From positions 52,552,645-52,616,644 of the forward strand of contig OU744731.1 of the NCBI GenBank assembly GCA_916613615.1: 64,000 nucleotides of DNA, given 5' to 3'. Source of the DNA: Steromphala cineraria. Lineage: Eukaryota > Mollusca > Gastropoda > Trochida > Trochidae. This document shows, piece after piece, positions 45,941-57,631 of this stretch (within the stretch, counting starts at the first letter, position 1; every line of letters begins with the position of its first letter). The notes beneath the pieces were generated by a model, which saw only the letters and a program-made list of their open reading frames with translations, did no database searches and was not told where the DNA came from. The position numbers were made by a program, and so were the translations under genes.

Positions 45941-47039
45941 TTTTATATCACAATAGATCATTCCATTTACAACTTTTGGAGAACAAATTGTAAGAAATAT
46001 TCTGAGGGGACCTGAATATGCATCATTGGACAAAATGCCTATCAATTATCATGGCTGTAAATATCATATTGAATGTTACCTTCTTCATAATAAACTATGT
46101 TCTACCATTCTACAAACCACAATTGCATTCTCCTGAAGGAGAACATGGAATAAATAAAAGAATATCATCATCTCCTCACAATCAATAATTCTTACGTTAA
46201 TATGGATTCCTCAGATATGGTTAAAACTCTCCTGAAAGATTTCTGCTAACCCTCTTGTTCCACTGAAGCAGAATGATTTGACTTGAGTCTAAGCAGCTAA
46301 ATTGATAAGTGAAAATACAAGAAATTGGTGAAAAAGAAACCAAGAAGGCCTCCAATTCAATTTGATATGCAAGATTTGGTTTAGAAAGCTCACTGGCTTC
46401 TGTCAATGTCCCTTCCTCTTCATTTGAGCTTTAAATTGCAATCTATCAGAAAAAATAACATCTCCACTTGCATGATAGGATTCCAATTAGAGGGAAAAAG
46501 TTAATTCAACTGTTTGCTTGATGTTCTGGTAGAATAACTTTGTAAAAAAATACTCTAGAAAAAACATATCCCTTCAGGAACTAAAGGTAGCAAAAGAAGA
46601 ATTAATTTCTCACTAAAAAAAAATTGTCTTAAAGCCTTTTCTATACAAGCAGGTACTAAATATGTTTGAATATGTTCTGTCTATATGAGTATGGAGAGAT
46701 AAAAGGAAGTATTTATCTAAAAATAATGTATCCATATTTGTTTTGGATCTATTTAATGTAAAATACTTCCTTAAATACATTATCTAATTTTTATATTCAT
46801 AATCATTATTATCTTTGTCAAATTTCTTGCAGGGGTCATAATTATTCCATATAATATTCCTAAACTATTCACAATTTAGTGTCCCATGGCAGGTCACCTG
46901 TTTTTTCAAATTTATGAAGTTAAGCATATAAGCGCTGGTGATTATTTCTGATTGAAAACATATCTAAAGCTTCAGCTGTAGGTCTCCATATTTAACCTGC
47001 AACACTGACCACGATTCTGTGTTAAGTACATATCTATTT
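45941..47039. other. AT-rich noncoding stretch
   Basis: Nothing recognised apart from homopolymer and AT-rich runs. Confidence 0.45.
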
Positions 47040-47335
47040 CCATAAATGATCAGAGAATATAGAACTAAATGGCCATTAAATCTATGAAGAGTCTTAAATG
47101 TCATTCAAAAGTGAAAGCTGGTAGTTATTTGAGAGTGTATATCATCTCTGCAACTGAAGGATCAGTGTGGTGTATATTTATTTCAAATGAAGAGTTCCTC
47201 ATATGATCTATCAATCTGAGCCAACTACTTCAGTAAACTACACAACTGTGTAATAAACCAGCTCAGATATTCATAACAACACAGGTCTGCAATCTCAGGC
47301 ACATTTGGCTTTGTAATAGCTCACATCAAGTTCAT
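47040..47335 (+). repeat. Dispersed direct duplication, copy 2
   Basis: Second copy of the sequence at 41,940-42,240 (GTGAAAGCTGGTAGTTATTT, CAACTGTGTAATAAAC, CAGGTCTGCAATCTCAGG). Confidence 0.8.
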
Positions 47336-47394
47336 GAATTTTTACTCAAATAAGGATTTTCTCCCTTCTCTGTCTCTGCTAGTTTTTATCTCAT

Positions 47395-48015
47395 TTTTTT
47401 ATTAAAATGGGTACGTCCGTCCATTACACTTTGTGTCCGGCTCATAACTTTGTAACTAATCAACCATTTAAATTCAAATTCGTCATGGACATGAAGAAAC
47501 ATGTAATAATGTGTCATGAGAAACAATTTTCTGAAAATCTACATAAAATATTAGGATTTTGGAGAAAAAGTGGTAAATTTTGTAAGAAATCTGTTACAAG
47601 TCCCGTCCGGCTCACAACTTCTAAACTAATCATCATATATTGATAAAATTTGATATGAAGATACATAATCATCTGAAGGTGTGTCATGAAAAACAATTTT
47701 GAAAATATTTTTATAAAATTTTGCCTTTTTTGGCAAAAAATGAGGACTCTGCTGGAAAACTATTACAAGTCCTGTCCGGCTCATAACTTAGACTAAACTA
47801 ATCATCACATATTGATCAAATTTGATATGGAGTATATTATCATCTGAAGGTTTGTCATGAAGAACAATTTTGAAAATATTTTGTAAAATTTTGCCTTTTT
47901 TGGCAAAAAAAGAGGACTCTGCTGGAAAACTGTTACAAGTCCTGTCTATCTCACAACTAAACTAATCATCACATTTTAATCAAATTTGTTATGGAGATAC
48001 AAAATCATATGTTGC
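47395..48015 (+). repeat. Tandem array of four units, period about 170 bp
   Basis: GTCCGGCTCATAACTT-type words start at 47,435, 47,605, 47,774 and (variant GTCTATCTCACAACT) 47,944: intervals of 170, 169 and 170. Each unit includes CTAATCATCACATATTGAT, TGTCATGA-AACAATTTTGAA and TTTTTTGGCAAAAA. The array begins near GGGTACGTCCGTCC, similar to the CCGTCC tracts that precede the other long-unit arrays in this window. Confidence 0.9.
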
Positions 48016-49320
48016 TGTTTTGAAAATATGTTTGTTTAAGTATGATCAAATTGATCTTGGAGATCCAAATACATAATGCATAAATTAATTTGTTTGATTT
48101 TAATTTTGTCAGTTAACTCGAATTATGGCCAACAGTGAACATAAAGTTGGTATGATTTAGTTTTTTTATTAGAATAGTTTCTTTCATATCCTGGAAAAAT
48201 TGTGTTATTTTGTGCGACAAAAATTAATCAGAAATATGATAAGGAAAACCTATACATATTGTGCAATTTGCGGGGGATATAGCTCGACCATGTGATCTGC
48301 TTGTTTCACATAAGGATACACATGTTATGTAAAAATAATAATTACATTAACATCACTTCTTATCTTGTATGATGAATGCATGCAGGGGATTTTTTTAATG
48401 ACATTTACATTCGAAAATGAAAAAATGTAGCAGATCATATGAAAGTAAAGCCATTATTTCTTCTGAAAATTGATCGTTTTGCTGACCTATGCTTAAAAGT
48501 CATGGTATATTGTTTCTAAAATGGAAAGGGTTATGTCCAAGCAGTGTTGCGCCTTGGGGTTTCATTAACATTTTGTCTACCCTTTTGGTTCGGTGACCCT
48601 TTAACACTGAGAAGTAGGATACTCCAACATAAGCCACTTTGAGATGATCACCTGGCAACAACACTGTCCAAAAGGATAAAAACTGTTTTATCAAAAGATA
48701 CATAGGTGAGGTGGTTAGCTGCTTTGTGTTTGTTGATTTGAAGGTTTGGGGTCAAATCCCCTAAGGGAACTCGACCTGAACAGTACAAGAGTTTGCACCA
48801 TTGCAGATAGTTTGAATTCAGATATAGGTAACAATTTTAACATTTTTGCACAAAATTACTTGTTTTCAGAGAACTGTGTAGTTCTTTTCATTTCATTATA
48901 TATTGTTTGTTCTGCATTTTGTTTGCTTAGTCCCCCCAAGTCTTGCATCATGTATCCACATATTTTTTAAAGGACTCACAAAATGGGATGCAAGGACTCA
49001 TTTAATTCTGCAAGGACATACAATGCATTATGCAAACTAGTCCTTGACTCAGCAGGTCTCATTGTAGATTGATCACTGTCTAGGTATACCAGGTTCCTTC
49101 ATGGAGACAAAAAGTTTCAAACTCTCAAATTCAATCTGATCTGCATGCAAAAAGGTAATATATAAGGTGCACAACTTCATATAAAATGTATGAAGCAATT
49201 CTGTACAGTCTCATGTTCAGCAGTGTTCAACTGTAAGGCAAGTGACAAATCAGTTCAGTCTTCATCTCAAATCAATATACTGTGATAAAATGTTGTCACA
49301 GATTAGAATTCTAGACAAAA
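48016..49320. other. Noncoding stretch
   Basis: No gene recognised. AGGACTCA-rich words at 48,965-49,085 (GTAGATTGATCACTG) match 41,595-41,700. Confidence 0.45.
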
Positions 49321-49636
49321 AGGGGGCAGGAAAGCGCAGTGGTTAGTTCATTTGGCTTCTGATCAAGACATCCAGAGTTCAAATCCTGCGAGGAGGGATT
49401 ATCTGCAGTGGAGAACTGTTCTACATGCAGTTAGTTTTTGGTGCAATGCTATATTGAATTTCAGTGCAGTTCCACCAATGGTTAGCTAGTTCCAGCCGAT
49501 GCTCGCAGGTTTCACTGCAATATATAGCCACAATGGTGTTGTGGGCTTTCTTCCTGCAAAAATATTTGATAAAAGTGTAATACTCTTGAAACTGGCATTA
49601 AACCCCAAATCACCTCACCTCACCTCACCTCACCTC
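49321..49636 (+). mobile_element. S1 SINE with CACCT tail
   Basis: The head AGGGGGCAGGAAAGCGCAGT, TTTGGCTTCTGATCAAGAC and a decayed box B (AGTTCAAATCCTGC) lead into a typical S1 body. The tail is a CCTCA microsatellite (49,612-49,636). The flanks TCTAGACAAAA and TCTAAACAAAA form a target duplication with one mismatch. Confidence 0.88.
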
Positions 49637-51240
49637 TAAACAAAAGCATAAAAACCTTTACAAATGTATCTCCTGTCATGAACTATATCCAGTTATACAA
49701 ATTCTACTCTCTGCAATTTGCAAAATGTGGATAGATATTGGTATTGTCCTTTGTCATATTGTTTTTTTCTTTCAGGTTATCTAAATTCCATTAATTAAGA
49801 TTAAGAACTTTTTTTTTAGCCTGTTATCAAGTGTTGTCAAGTCTGTCATATTTTTCTGTCTAATTTGTTGTCAAGTTATCATTGAAGCTTCAATATATAA
49901 CTGAAATGTGAAATGTAAAGATACATTGAAGTTCTGAACCTCTTAGGGCCTCCTTTCATAAAAACATTAACTTAGGTTGACCTTAACTCCCAATCTTAAC
50001 ATTGCACTAAGGCTACCTTAGTGACTTACAAAACTAGGCCTTGTGCTATATATCAAAATAATAAAAATGTTATTTATTAATAAGATATTCAACAATTGTA
50101 AATTGTATCATAAAATGTAAATGAAATCTTGTTGGGATTGCCTGACTTCCATCTACAAATTCCGTCTTCCTCAAAACCAATGATAACCAATTCAGTCGCC
50201 ACTGTCAACAAAATCTGCCAGCCTCAAATCAACACTCTCTTTTGAATTCAACCAAACAAATCTTCTGTCTCGAATACAGGAACCCTAGCCACAACCAATT
50301 TACATTTCTTCCTCAAATTATCTTTGTCCTTTTTCTCAATTTACAATTCTGATTTGTCTTCCTCGTCACTATCAGGATCTTGCAAGACAAGAAATTATAG
50401 ATTAATACACTGGTGAGACCACTTGGGAGACAATGTTCTCCTTCTTTGTAAATTCCTAGACTTTTCTGCTAGTCCGTGGCATCAACACCTTTATCATACT
50501 GATCTAGTTTCCTCTGCCCCAGACTATTTGTAATGTTCTCTCAACTAGATTTGGGAGTAATCTGCATATCATTTCTGTAAATGTTACCCAAGTCAGCTTT
50601 ACTTTTAACACTTGAAACGTATGAAAAAATCTTGAAAGTAACAATTTCAAGTTGGATTATATTGATTTGATGTGAACACTACAAAAAACTAATAATGTAA
50701 CCAGCATGGATTAAAAGTGATGTTCTTGGCTTGCAGAAGGTTTCATTTCTATGCAGACAATAAGGTAATACAGTGGCTTGGTATCTGGGTGTTTACCTTG
50801 TTTCAAGTTGTCTCGGTTTGAATCTGGTTTCACCAATTCTGATTATCAGTATTAACATTTATTTGTTTGAAGAACATTAGAGAACAGACATTCATTTAGC
50901 AAAATATTTAAGATCCTGAAAAATATCCAATAAGCTCCTTTTTCCATGTGCACAAAGTGAAGAACCAAAAACTTAATTATACTTTATACGAAAATTACCT
51001 GAAATGTAATGTAATGCTAGAAATTATTATTAGAATTAGAATTTCATATTTGTTTAAAAACTTGATTTTTTTACCCCAAGAAAAACAAGCCAATGTTATA
51101 AATTAGTATCCTATTCATCATTCAATATATGTTTTCCTGTTTGAAAACATTAAAGCAGAAAATGCAGATGCTAAGACACTTTGTCAAAATCTAAATAGAG
51201 CCACCATTCATTCATTAGCACACACTGCAAATTCCAATTT
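49637..51240. other. Noncoding stretch with one interspersed repeat
   Basis: At 49,949-50,042 the words CTCCTTTCATAAAAAC, TTAACTCCCAATCTTAACAT and TGCACTAAGGCTACCTTAG match the repeat at 55,580-55,675. Otherwise nothing is recognised. Confidence 0.5.
49949..50042. repeat. Interspersed repeat (GCACTAAGGCTACC type)
   Basis: Shares TAACATTGCACTAAGGCTAC and flanking TTTCAT/CTTTGTGAAAGG-type words with 55,580-55,675. Probably fragments of one MITE family. Confidence 0.6.
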
Positions 51241-51244
51241 CCCC

Positions 51245-51752
51245 AAACATTCCCATGCCATTTTCCTAACATCTCCCATGTCTTGCTTCCTAACATCTCC
51301 CATGCAATTCTTCCAAACATATCCCATGCAATTCTTCCAAAGATCTCCCATGCAATTCTTCCAAAGATCTCCCATGCAATTCTTCCTAAGATCTCCCATG
51401 CAATTCTTCCAAAGATCTCCCATGCAATTCTTCCAAAGATCTCCCATGCAATTCTTCCTAAGATCTCCCATGCAATTCTTCCAAACATCTCCCATGCAAT
51501 TCTTCCTAACATCTTCCATGCAATTCTTCCAAACATCTCCCATGCAATTTTTCCTAACATCTCCCATGCAATTCTTCCAAACATCTCCCATGCCTTGCTT
51601 CCTAACATCTCCCATGCAATTCTTCCAAACATCTCCCATGCCTTGCTTCCTAACATCTCCCATGCAATTCTTCCTAACATCTCCCATGCAATTCTTCCTA
51701 ACATCTCCCATGCAATTCTTCCTAACATCTCCCATGCTTCTCTTCCCAGCAT
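51245..51752. repeat. 24-bp minisatellite, about 20 units
   Basis: The unit is CATCTCCCATGCAATTCTTC plus CTAA or CAAA. Variants are limited: C to G in CATC/GATC, TGCAATT to TGCCTTG, and CTAA to CAAA. The length is a multiple of three, so several frames stay open on both strands for 158-196 codons. These repetitive frames have no domain and are most likely by-products. Segments of units with the GATC variant (51,336-51,470) are clustered, showing recent internal expansion. Confidence 0.95.
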
Positions 51753-52006
51753 GAAATACAACGTGCCAAAGAAAGTAGAAAGACGAATTACCTTTTAGTT
51801 AGACTCTGTGCTATAGAAGGAGGTCCTGTCTACCTTTCTGTAATGTCCCAGACACTATCGATTGATTAAGTAGACGAGTTTCAACTTCAAAGGGTACAGC
51901 ACACAAGGTAACCTGTTGGATTTTCTCTCTTTCATCTTAATTCAATATATGGAAAGTGGAGATGGAATTGCTCTTTTAGATGAAGTCAATTACCACTTGA
52001 TCTGGA

Positions 52007-52127
52007 CTCTGCAGACTTGTTGGGCACACTCTAGGGAAGATAAGCTCATGTGTTGAGGGGAACTCCTCTGCAGACTTGTTGGGCACACTCTGGGGAAGAT
52101 AAGCTCATGTGTTGAGGGGAACTCCAG
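52007..52127. repeat. Two-unit tandem repeat, period 59 bp
   Basis: GCAGACTTGTTGGGCACACT followed by GGGAAGATAAGCTCATGTGT starts at 52,011 and 52,070, with one base different. A recent local duplication. Confidence 0.92.
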
Positions 52128-52204
52128 AGAGGTATCAAAAATGAACAGTATTTCCTCGAATAGACACCGACTTTGAATAGACACCTGGGGTATGCAGGGG
52201 TTTA

Positions 52205-52350
52205 AGTTAGTCCCATTGCTGTACTAGCCATTTGGACTAGTGCATTCCTGAGAGTACTAGCCCAAACACATTCCAACTAGCCAAATACATCTACATACCG
52301 TAATCAAAAGAACTTAAAATCTAACTAGTCCTTTAGACTACCAGTTCATA
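52205..52350 (-). repeat. Interspersed repeat, inverted relative to 4,010-4,184
   Basis: CCCATTGCTGTACTAGCCAT, GAGAGTACTAGCCCAAACAC and AATCTAACTAGTC are the reverse complement of the repeat at 3,976-4,184. Its outer ends are not intact. Confidence 0.75.
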
Positions 52351-53555
52351 GTTTATAAAGGGAGTCCATTTGGAATTTGCCCCCATTTTTGTATTCATGT
52401 ACCTTCAATTTTTTAGAAAATGAGGAAACCTCTGCTATTGTAAAGACTACCATGTATTCAGAATTGACCAAAATGTGGTTTCATTTATAGTATTGGCATT
52501 CATGGAATTACTCGCAACATATGAATTCTTGACAAATATGTCCACATTTATAGAATATGAAATTGAAATTAAGAATTATCAAAGACATATGTCTTGTCTC
52601 TGGCTGTGACAATATGCTTGGTTGTAGATAACTTACAGACCTTGACTCTTACGTTCCAGTTCCTGGCAGAAGCATAAAATGGTAAAAACGATTTGTTGTC
52701 GTGACAAGAAGAGATGCTTATATAAGAAGTACCATGCAAATAGATTTGTTGATTTAGCAATATGTTTTCAAAGGTGTATATTTTGTCAGGTTATGAAAGA
52801 TGACCAAAAATAATTTGAGTTGGTTACAGTCAAGATGCAATGCAAACTTTTCTGAAAGTGAACTTAAGTAGAAAATTTGTCATTGAAAAGAGTTTCAATC
52901 TTCTTAAAAATGTTGTCATTCTAACTCAAAAAGAATTTCCATTCATAACATTGATCGAAAAAAGTTCATGCTTTTTGTCATTTTTCAATTTCAATTCGCC
53001 TCTAACATTTGAAATTTCATTGAATCATTGCATCAGAGCACTTGCTGTTCAGTTTGATAAATCATTTGAATTACTCAAATTTTCACAGCATTTTGCCAAC
53101 CCTTTTGCTGGAAATTGTAACCAATCTGGTAGAATTCTGTCACTTTAGAGTTAAAACATATGCACTTTGAAATACACAATATAAAAGACATATTTTTGGT
53201 GCCTGAAACACAAATAATTAATTTCACGATTTATTTCGGTTGGCTAAAGTAACAAAGTCGTCAAAAACAATTTTGTTATAAATTGGACTTGTCTCATGCT
53301 TTTCTGTACAGCTTGGTTAATTTCATTTTAGATCAGAAGTCATTTCATGCTGGCAAACCTGCACATAAAAGCAAGAACACAAAATGTTGAAATCTGTTTT
53401 CTCAATATTGATTAAAACATCTAACATAATCACATCGCCTGCCACAATATTGCTTCGAAAATGAAATTGAGAGTTTATAAGCCAAATGAAATAGGATTTG
53501 TTCCTTTGCATGCAACTTAGTATCAACTGTAGCTTTAGCTGTATGAAGAGAATTT
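52351..53555. other. Noncoding stretch
   Basis: Nothing recognised. The 102-codon frame at 52,840 has a soluble low-complexity composition without a domain I know. Confidence 0.45.
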
Positions 53556-53559
53556 TGGA

Positions 53560-53735
53560 GAAATCTTAAAAGTTGAATCTGGAGAGAGATATCTGGGGAG
53601 ATCTGGAGAGACACAAACCAGGAGAGACAGATTCAACAACAGGGAAGAGATTTCTGTCCTGTCTTTACTTAACTTGTCATGCTACTTTACGCTCCCTTTT
53701 TAATCAACTTCAAACTGATTAGAGTCAGATTATAG
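53560..53735 (-). repeat. Inverted fragment of the segmental-duplication minisatellite flank
   Basis: On the minus strand the order is CAGTTTGAAGTTGATTAAAA, AGTAAAGACAGGACAGAAAT, CTCTTCCCTG and TGTCTCTCCTGGTTTGTGTC. It matches 23,565-23,700 (AGTCAGTTTGAAGTTATTGG, AAGTAAAGACAAGACAAATC, CTCTCCTGGTTGTGTCTC). Only one or two minisatellite units follow. Confidence 0.75.
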
Positions 53736-54069
53736 GGATAGTGATCGCATCTGACAGGAAAGGATTTTTGATCTTTAAATTCTGTCATCTGGGAATTAGA
53801 GATTTTAGGTTCTGCTTTTGAAATTTGGATTATGTCACAAGTGATAATAGTATCAAATAGATTATTTGGTTGATACAGACAGTTTGCTTGGTGCTAATAG
53901 TAGCCTTCACTATGGATTTCTGTTTGAATTATTCTGATAACGATGAACAATTGGAAATAACATCTTTTATATACAAAATACATGATTTGAAATTAATTTG
54001 AAATATCTTACCTTCTAGTAAAATGTTTTAGGTGTACATAAATTTTTTGTTGTTGAATTATTATCATTA
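53736..54069. other. Noncoding stretch
   Basis: Nothing recognised. Confidence 0.4.
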
Positions 54070-54417
54070 CCGTATTGGACCTTATAAGCGCCCAGGGCGC
54101 TGAAAAAATTTACTTGGGTGGGCGCTTATTAAAGTGGTGTGAATGACGACCGAAAAATAAAAACTACTGAAGTGGAACATTGTTTAGATTGTCTTTGATA
54201 ACTGATCGGACGTTCAAAACATTCTTACACATTATTGAATAGAAAATAACACATATTGCCGCTATTGTATCCATTAATTTTTCTTGAAACAAAGTGAATA
54301 CGTTGGATTTATAAATTTAGTACGGCTGGTACATGGGCGGTTATTAGACCTATAGATACAAAATCCTTTGGGGGGCGCTTATTTGAGCAGGGTTCTTATT
54401 ATGTCGAATATGGTATT
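54070..54417. mobile_element. MITE with TACCGTATTGGACC-type ends
   Basis: The left end TACCGTATTGGACCTTATAA continues GCGCCC. The right end GTCGAATATGGTA, read in reverse, gives TACCATATTCGAC followed by ATAATAAGAACC and, further in, AAGCGCCCCCC. The inverted repeats are imperfect. TA lies at both edges. No coding capacity. Confidence 0.7.
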
Positions 54418-55164
54418 ATGAATATTGAATTGTAATGCCTAAACTTAGGTGTTTACTTGGTTGTTATGTCCAATCTTTTATAAGATTATTGATATTAGAA
54501 TTTTATCAAATTAATTAGCTTGAAAAACAGTTAGGCAAAGGTATCATTTGTAGTTAAAATAAAAACTAGAAGAGTTAATAGATTTTTGCAGTTGGGCAGT
54601 TCATACTTTCAAACATTGATGTGAACCAGGCATCTGATATCTCATGAACAACTTTATCCCCGGTCAAGACTTGATCTAATAGTCTCACGAAACATCATCA
54701 GAGTGACAGCTATTTACCATGTAGAGAGATTATGTTTGCTAAATCTTCACAACTTTGTAACTTTGGTAAAAATTTGGGTAAACTTATTATTTTTAAGCTA
54801 GTGGTTTCTTTCAGTAAATTGTTATTAAAGATAATCAAATCAAGGAGGATTTCACTATGAAATTAAAAATGTTCAGATATTATCTTTTTATTTTTTATTT
54901 GTTTCATAACATATCCTTCACTAACTCGTCTAAGCTAAGTCTGCTTATGCCTTTGCATTCTTTGGAATCTTTTAGCTGAACCATATCGTCAACATTTTCT
55001 GCACGTTAAAACTAAATGTTGATACCCAATGCAACTAAGAACTGAGATGGAAGAAATCAGAAACCATTTTATAAAAATCAGCTGTTTCATCATTCATTGT
55101 AAACAATACAGATCAGTGTTATATCTTTATAGTGACATTGTTTACTTACCTCTAAGTTAACAGG
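54418..55164. other. Noncoding stretch
   Basis: Nothing recognised. Confidence 0.4.
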
Positions 55165-55405
55165 GACGTAGATCAGTTGGTAGAGTGTCTGCTTGTCATC
55201 CGGAAGACCGGGGTTCGATTCCCGGTCGCGACATACCAAAAGATGTTACAAGATAGGAGTTGTTGCTGTCTTGATTGACGCTCAGCATTTTAAGGTCGGA
55301 ACAACACTTGAAAGGGCGCTGCATAGTGGTTGCCGTTTGCCATGGACACAAACTGAATTTCCAATATGTACATGTACTGAGGACAATAAAGTGTTATTAT
55401 TATAA
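55165..55405 (+). mobile_element. tRNA-derived SINE, second type (tRNA-Asp-like head)
   Basis: GACGTAGATCAGTTGGTAGA, CTGCTTGTCAT and GGGGTTCGATTCCCGG follow tRNA spacing with a GTC anticodon position. The acceptor stem does not pair (AGGGACG against TCGCGAC), so it is not a functional tRNA gene. A body of about 170 bp and a TTATTATTATAAG tail follow, as in a SINE. Confidence 0.75.
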
Positions 55406-55439
55406 GTGTTTATTTCTAACTTAACTACCGTATGTCTTT

Positions 55440-55735
55440 TAAAAAGGAATATACTGAGATCACCTACTTGCTAAAAAAATAGGCTATCCCTAAAATTTCC
55501 AGATCCTACAGCCATTAAGAGGTTATTATGTGATCTGTATAACTGACAAAGTTTGTGGACTACATGGCCTCTTTTCTACATGGCCTTAACTCCCATCCTT
55601 CAACATTGCACTAAGGCTACCTTAAGGACTTACGATCACCTTAGTGCTTTGTGAAAGGGGACCCAGATCTGTTATGTAGTGCGTCAACGTCTTGCTCCAC
55701 CTCATATGTGTGACCTTGTGCAAAGGAAAGGAAAT
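55440..55735 (+). mobile_element. LINE 3' fragment with inserted repeat
   Basis: TATACTGAGATCACCTACTT, AATTTCCAGATCC, TTATGTGATCTG and CATATGTGTGACCTTGTGCA recur 375 bp downstream. The translated stretch around RQRLAPPHMCDLVQ resembles the APSYLCDL region of CR1/L2-type ORF2. The repeat at 55,580-55,675 is inserted in it. Confidence 0.55.
55580..55675. repeat. Interspersed repeat (GCACTAAGGCTACC type), second copy
   Basis: CTTAACTCCCATCCTTCAAC, ATTGCACTAAGGCTACCTTA and CTTTGTGAAAGGGGACCC; related to 49,949-50,042. It interrupts the first LINE fragment, as the second fragment (55,920) continues directly across this position. Confidence 0.65.
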
Positions 55736-55799
55736 CTGTTCTGGCAAAAACCACGCATTACTTCCAGTTGGGCATTATAACCAAGGGCATATTGTAACC

Positions 55800-56275
55800 A
55801 GAGTTTACTGTATACTGAGATCAACTACTTGCAAAAAAATAAACAAACCGCAAAATTTCCAGATCCCACAGAAAAAGAGGTAATTATGTGATCTGCATAA
55901 CTGACAAAGTTTGTGGACTACAGATCTGTTATGTAGTGCGTCAATGTCCTAGCTCCAACTTACCTGTATATGACCTTGTGCAGGTGTACAAACTCACCAG
56001 AATCCTCAGATCAGAATCTGAGAACATCCTTAACATCCAAAGGGTTAACCTTCAGACAGTTGGTGCCCGTAGTTTCTCCTTTGTTGCAGCACAACAGTAG
56101 AACCTACTCCAAATGAACTAAAGAATTTAGACGATCATGAACTATTAGAAAAACACCACAAAACATACCTGGGTATAAGCTCAAGAGAGCATGTGATTTT
56201 TACGACTTTGTTCTTGCTTTGGGGATACTTTTGTATTTAAGTTAGCGCTATATAAGCATTCTTTATATTATAATC
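55800..56275 (+). mobile_element. LINE ORF2 C-terminal fragment (CR1/L2-like)
   Basis: The frame 55,888-56,100 reads ...YDLVQVYKLTRILRSESEN, then VNLQTVGARSFSFVAA. This lines up with NLRSTTQNLLVV...LKTFGYRSFAHSAP of the LINE at 24,346-27,899. After a TAG, remnants LLPNELKNLDDHELLEKHHK and TYLGIS follow in frame, then GCGCTATATAAGCATTC, a LINE-like 3' end. It is a different subfamily from the longer element and is decayed. Confidence 0.7.
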
Positions 56276-56510
56276 ACTAGTGAGCTGAAGGATGTCATAC
56301 TGAGATTCAAGTTCATTTAGGCAACCACCAATTGAATCCAAAGGCCTCCACAAATACTGGCGTGTTGTGAAAGCCCTTGAGATCATTGGAAAGTATTCAC
56401 TACTTATCTTGACATCAAATTGTTCTTCATCATAGGTGTCTTGGGTCTTGTTTGTTTATCGAAATTTATAGAGAGAATTTAGATGATGTGATATTGATCC
56501 AAGTTTAATT
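56276..56510. other. Noncoding stretch
   Basis: Nothing recognised before the next element. Confidence 0.4.
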
Positions 56511-56589
56511 ATACCCCCGCTACGACGTAGTCGGGGGTATATAGCGCTCCGCGTGTCCGTCCGTCCGTCCGTCCGTCCGTGCGTCCGTC

Positions 56590-57460
56590 CGAAATTGTTT
56601 CCGGAACATTACTCAAAAACTATACCACTTAGAAACTTAAAATTTGGTATGGCAGTAGCCTATATGGTGCTGTGGTGCCTTTTAGGGGTTTCAGCTCAAT
56701 GGTCCAAATAATTTTTGAAATTTTGACCAAAAACGGTCCGATTTTTGGACTTTGTCTCGTTTCCGGAGCATAACTGAAAAACTATACCACTTAGAAACTT
56801 CAAATTTGGTATGGAAGTAGCCTATATGGTGCTGTTGTGCCTTTTAGGGGTTTCAACTCAATGGTCCAAATAATTTTTGAAATTTTGACCAAAAACGGTC
56901 CGATTTTTGGACTTTGTCTCGTTTCCGGAGCATAACTGAAAAACTATACCACTTAGAAACTTCAAATTTGGTATGGAAGTAGCCTATATGGTGCTGTTGT
57001 GCCTTTTAGGGGTTTCAACTCAATGGTCCAAATAATTTTTGAAATTTTGACCAAAGACGGTCCGATTTTTGGACTTTGTCTCGTTTCCGGAGCATAACTG
57101 AAAAACTATACCACTTAGAAACTTCAAATTTGGTATGGAAGTAGCCTATATGGTGCTGTTGTGCCTTTTAGGGGTTTCAACTCAATGGTCCAAATAATTT
57201 TTGAAATTTTGACCAAAAACGGTCCGATTTTTGGACTTTGTCTCGTTTCCGGAGCATAACTGAAAAACTATACCACTTAGAAACTTCAAATTTGGTATGG
57301 AGGTAGCCTATATGGTGCTGTGGTGCCTTTTAGGGGTTTCAGCTCAATGGTCCAAATAATTTTTGAAATCTTGACCAAAAACGGTCAAACTTTTTACTTT
57401 GTCTTGTTTCCGGAGCATATATAAATACCAAATGACTTGCACACTTCAAATTTGGTATGA
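56590..57460. repeat. Tandem array, period 162 bp
   Basis: TTTCCGGA starts at 56598, 56760, 56922, 57084, 57246 and 57407: intervals of 162, 162, 162, 162 and 161. Units 2 to 4 are almost identical, while the outer units are more diverged, the pattern expected from unequal exchange in the middle. The unit includes ACTATACCACTTAGAAACTT, TTTGGTATGGAAGTAGCC and TTTTGACCAAAAACGGTCCG. Confidence 0.96.
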
Positions 57461-57467
57461 AAGTATA

Positions 57468-57631
57468 CAGGCGAACCTCGGATACCCAGACTCCGTATAT
57501 CCATAAATCTCACCTTACGGACAAAGATTTTTCAAACATTGTGTCTATATTTCTTAAGAAAAATGACCCAGTTAACCGGACGATTTGCTATCCGGACGAT
57601 TTTCACCTGTAACCAAAACAAGGTTCGACTA
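57468..57631. mobile_element. pogo/Tigger-type MITE inside the 162-bp array
   Basis: CAGGCGAACCTCGGATA on the left and GGTTCGACTA on the right form imperfect inverted ends flanked by TA. It interrupts a decayed unit between TTTGGTATGAAAGTA and TAGTGCTGTTGTGCC, which are adjacent in intact units (there separated only by about 8 bases). The interior has GTTAACCGGACGATTTGCTA words. Confidence 0.75.

Noticed and set aside
51171..51798. Long open frames (158-196 codons) on both strands resembling a repeat protein
   Set aside because: They are by-products of a 24-bp tandem repeat and appear in several frames at once, with no signal, domain or splice support.
55165..55240. Apparent tRNA-Asp gene
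   Set aside because: The D-, anticodon- and T-arm words are tRNA-like, but the acceptor stem does not pair and a SINE body with an ATT tail follows.
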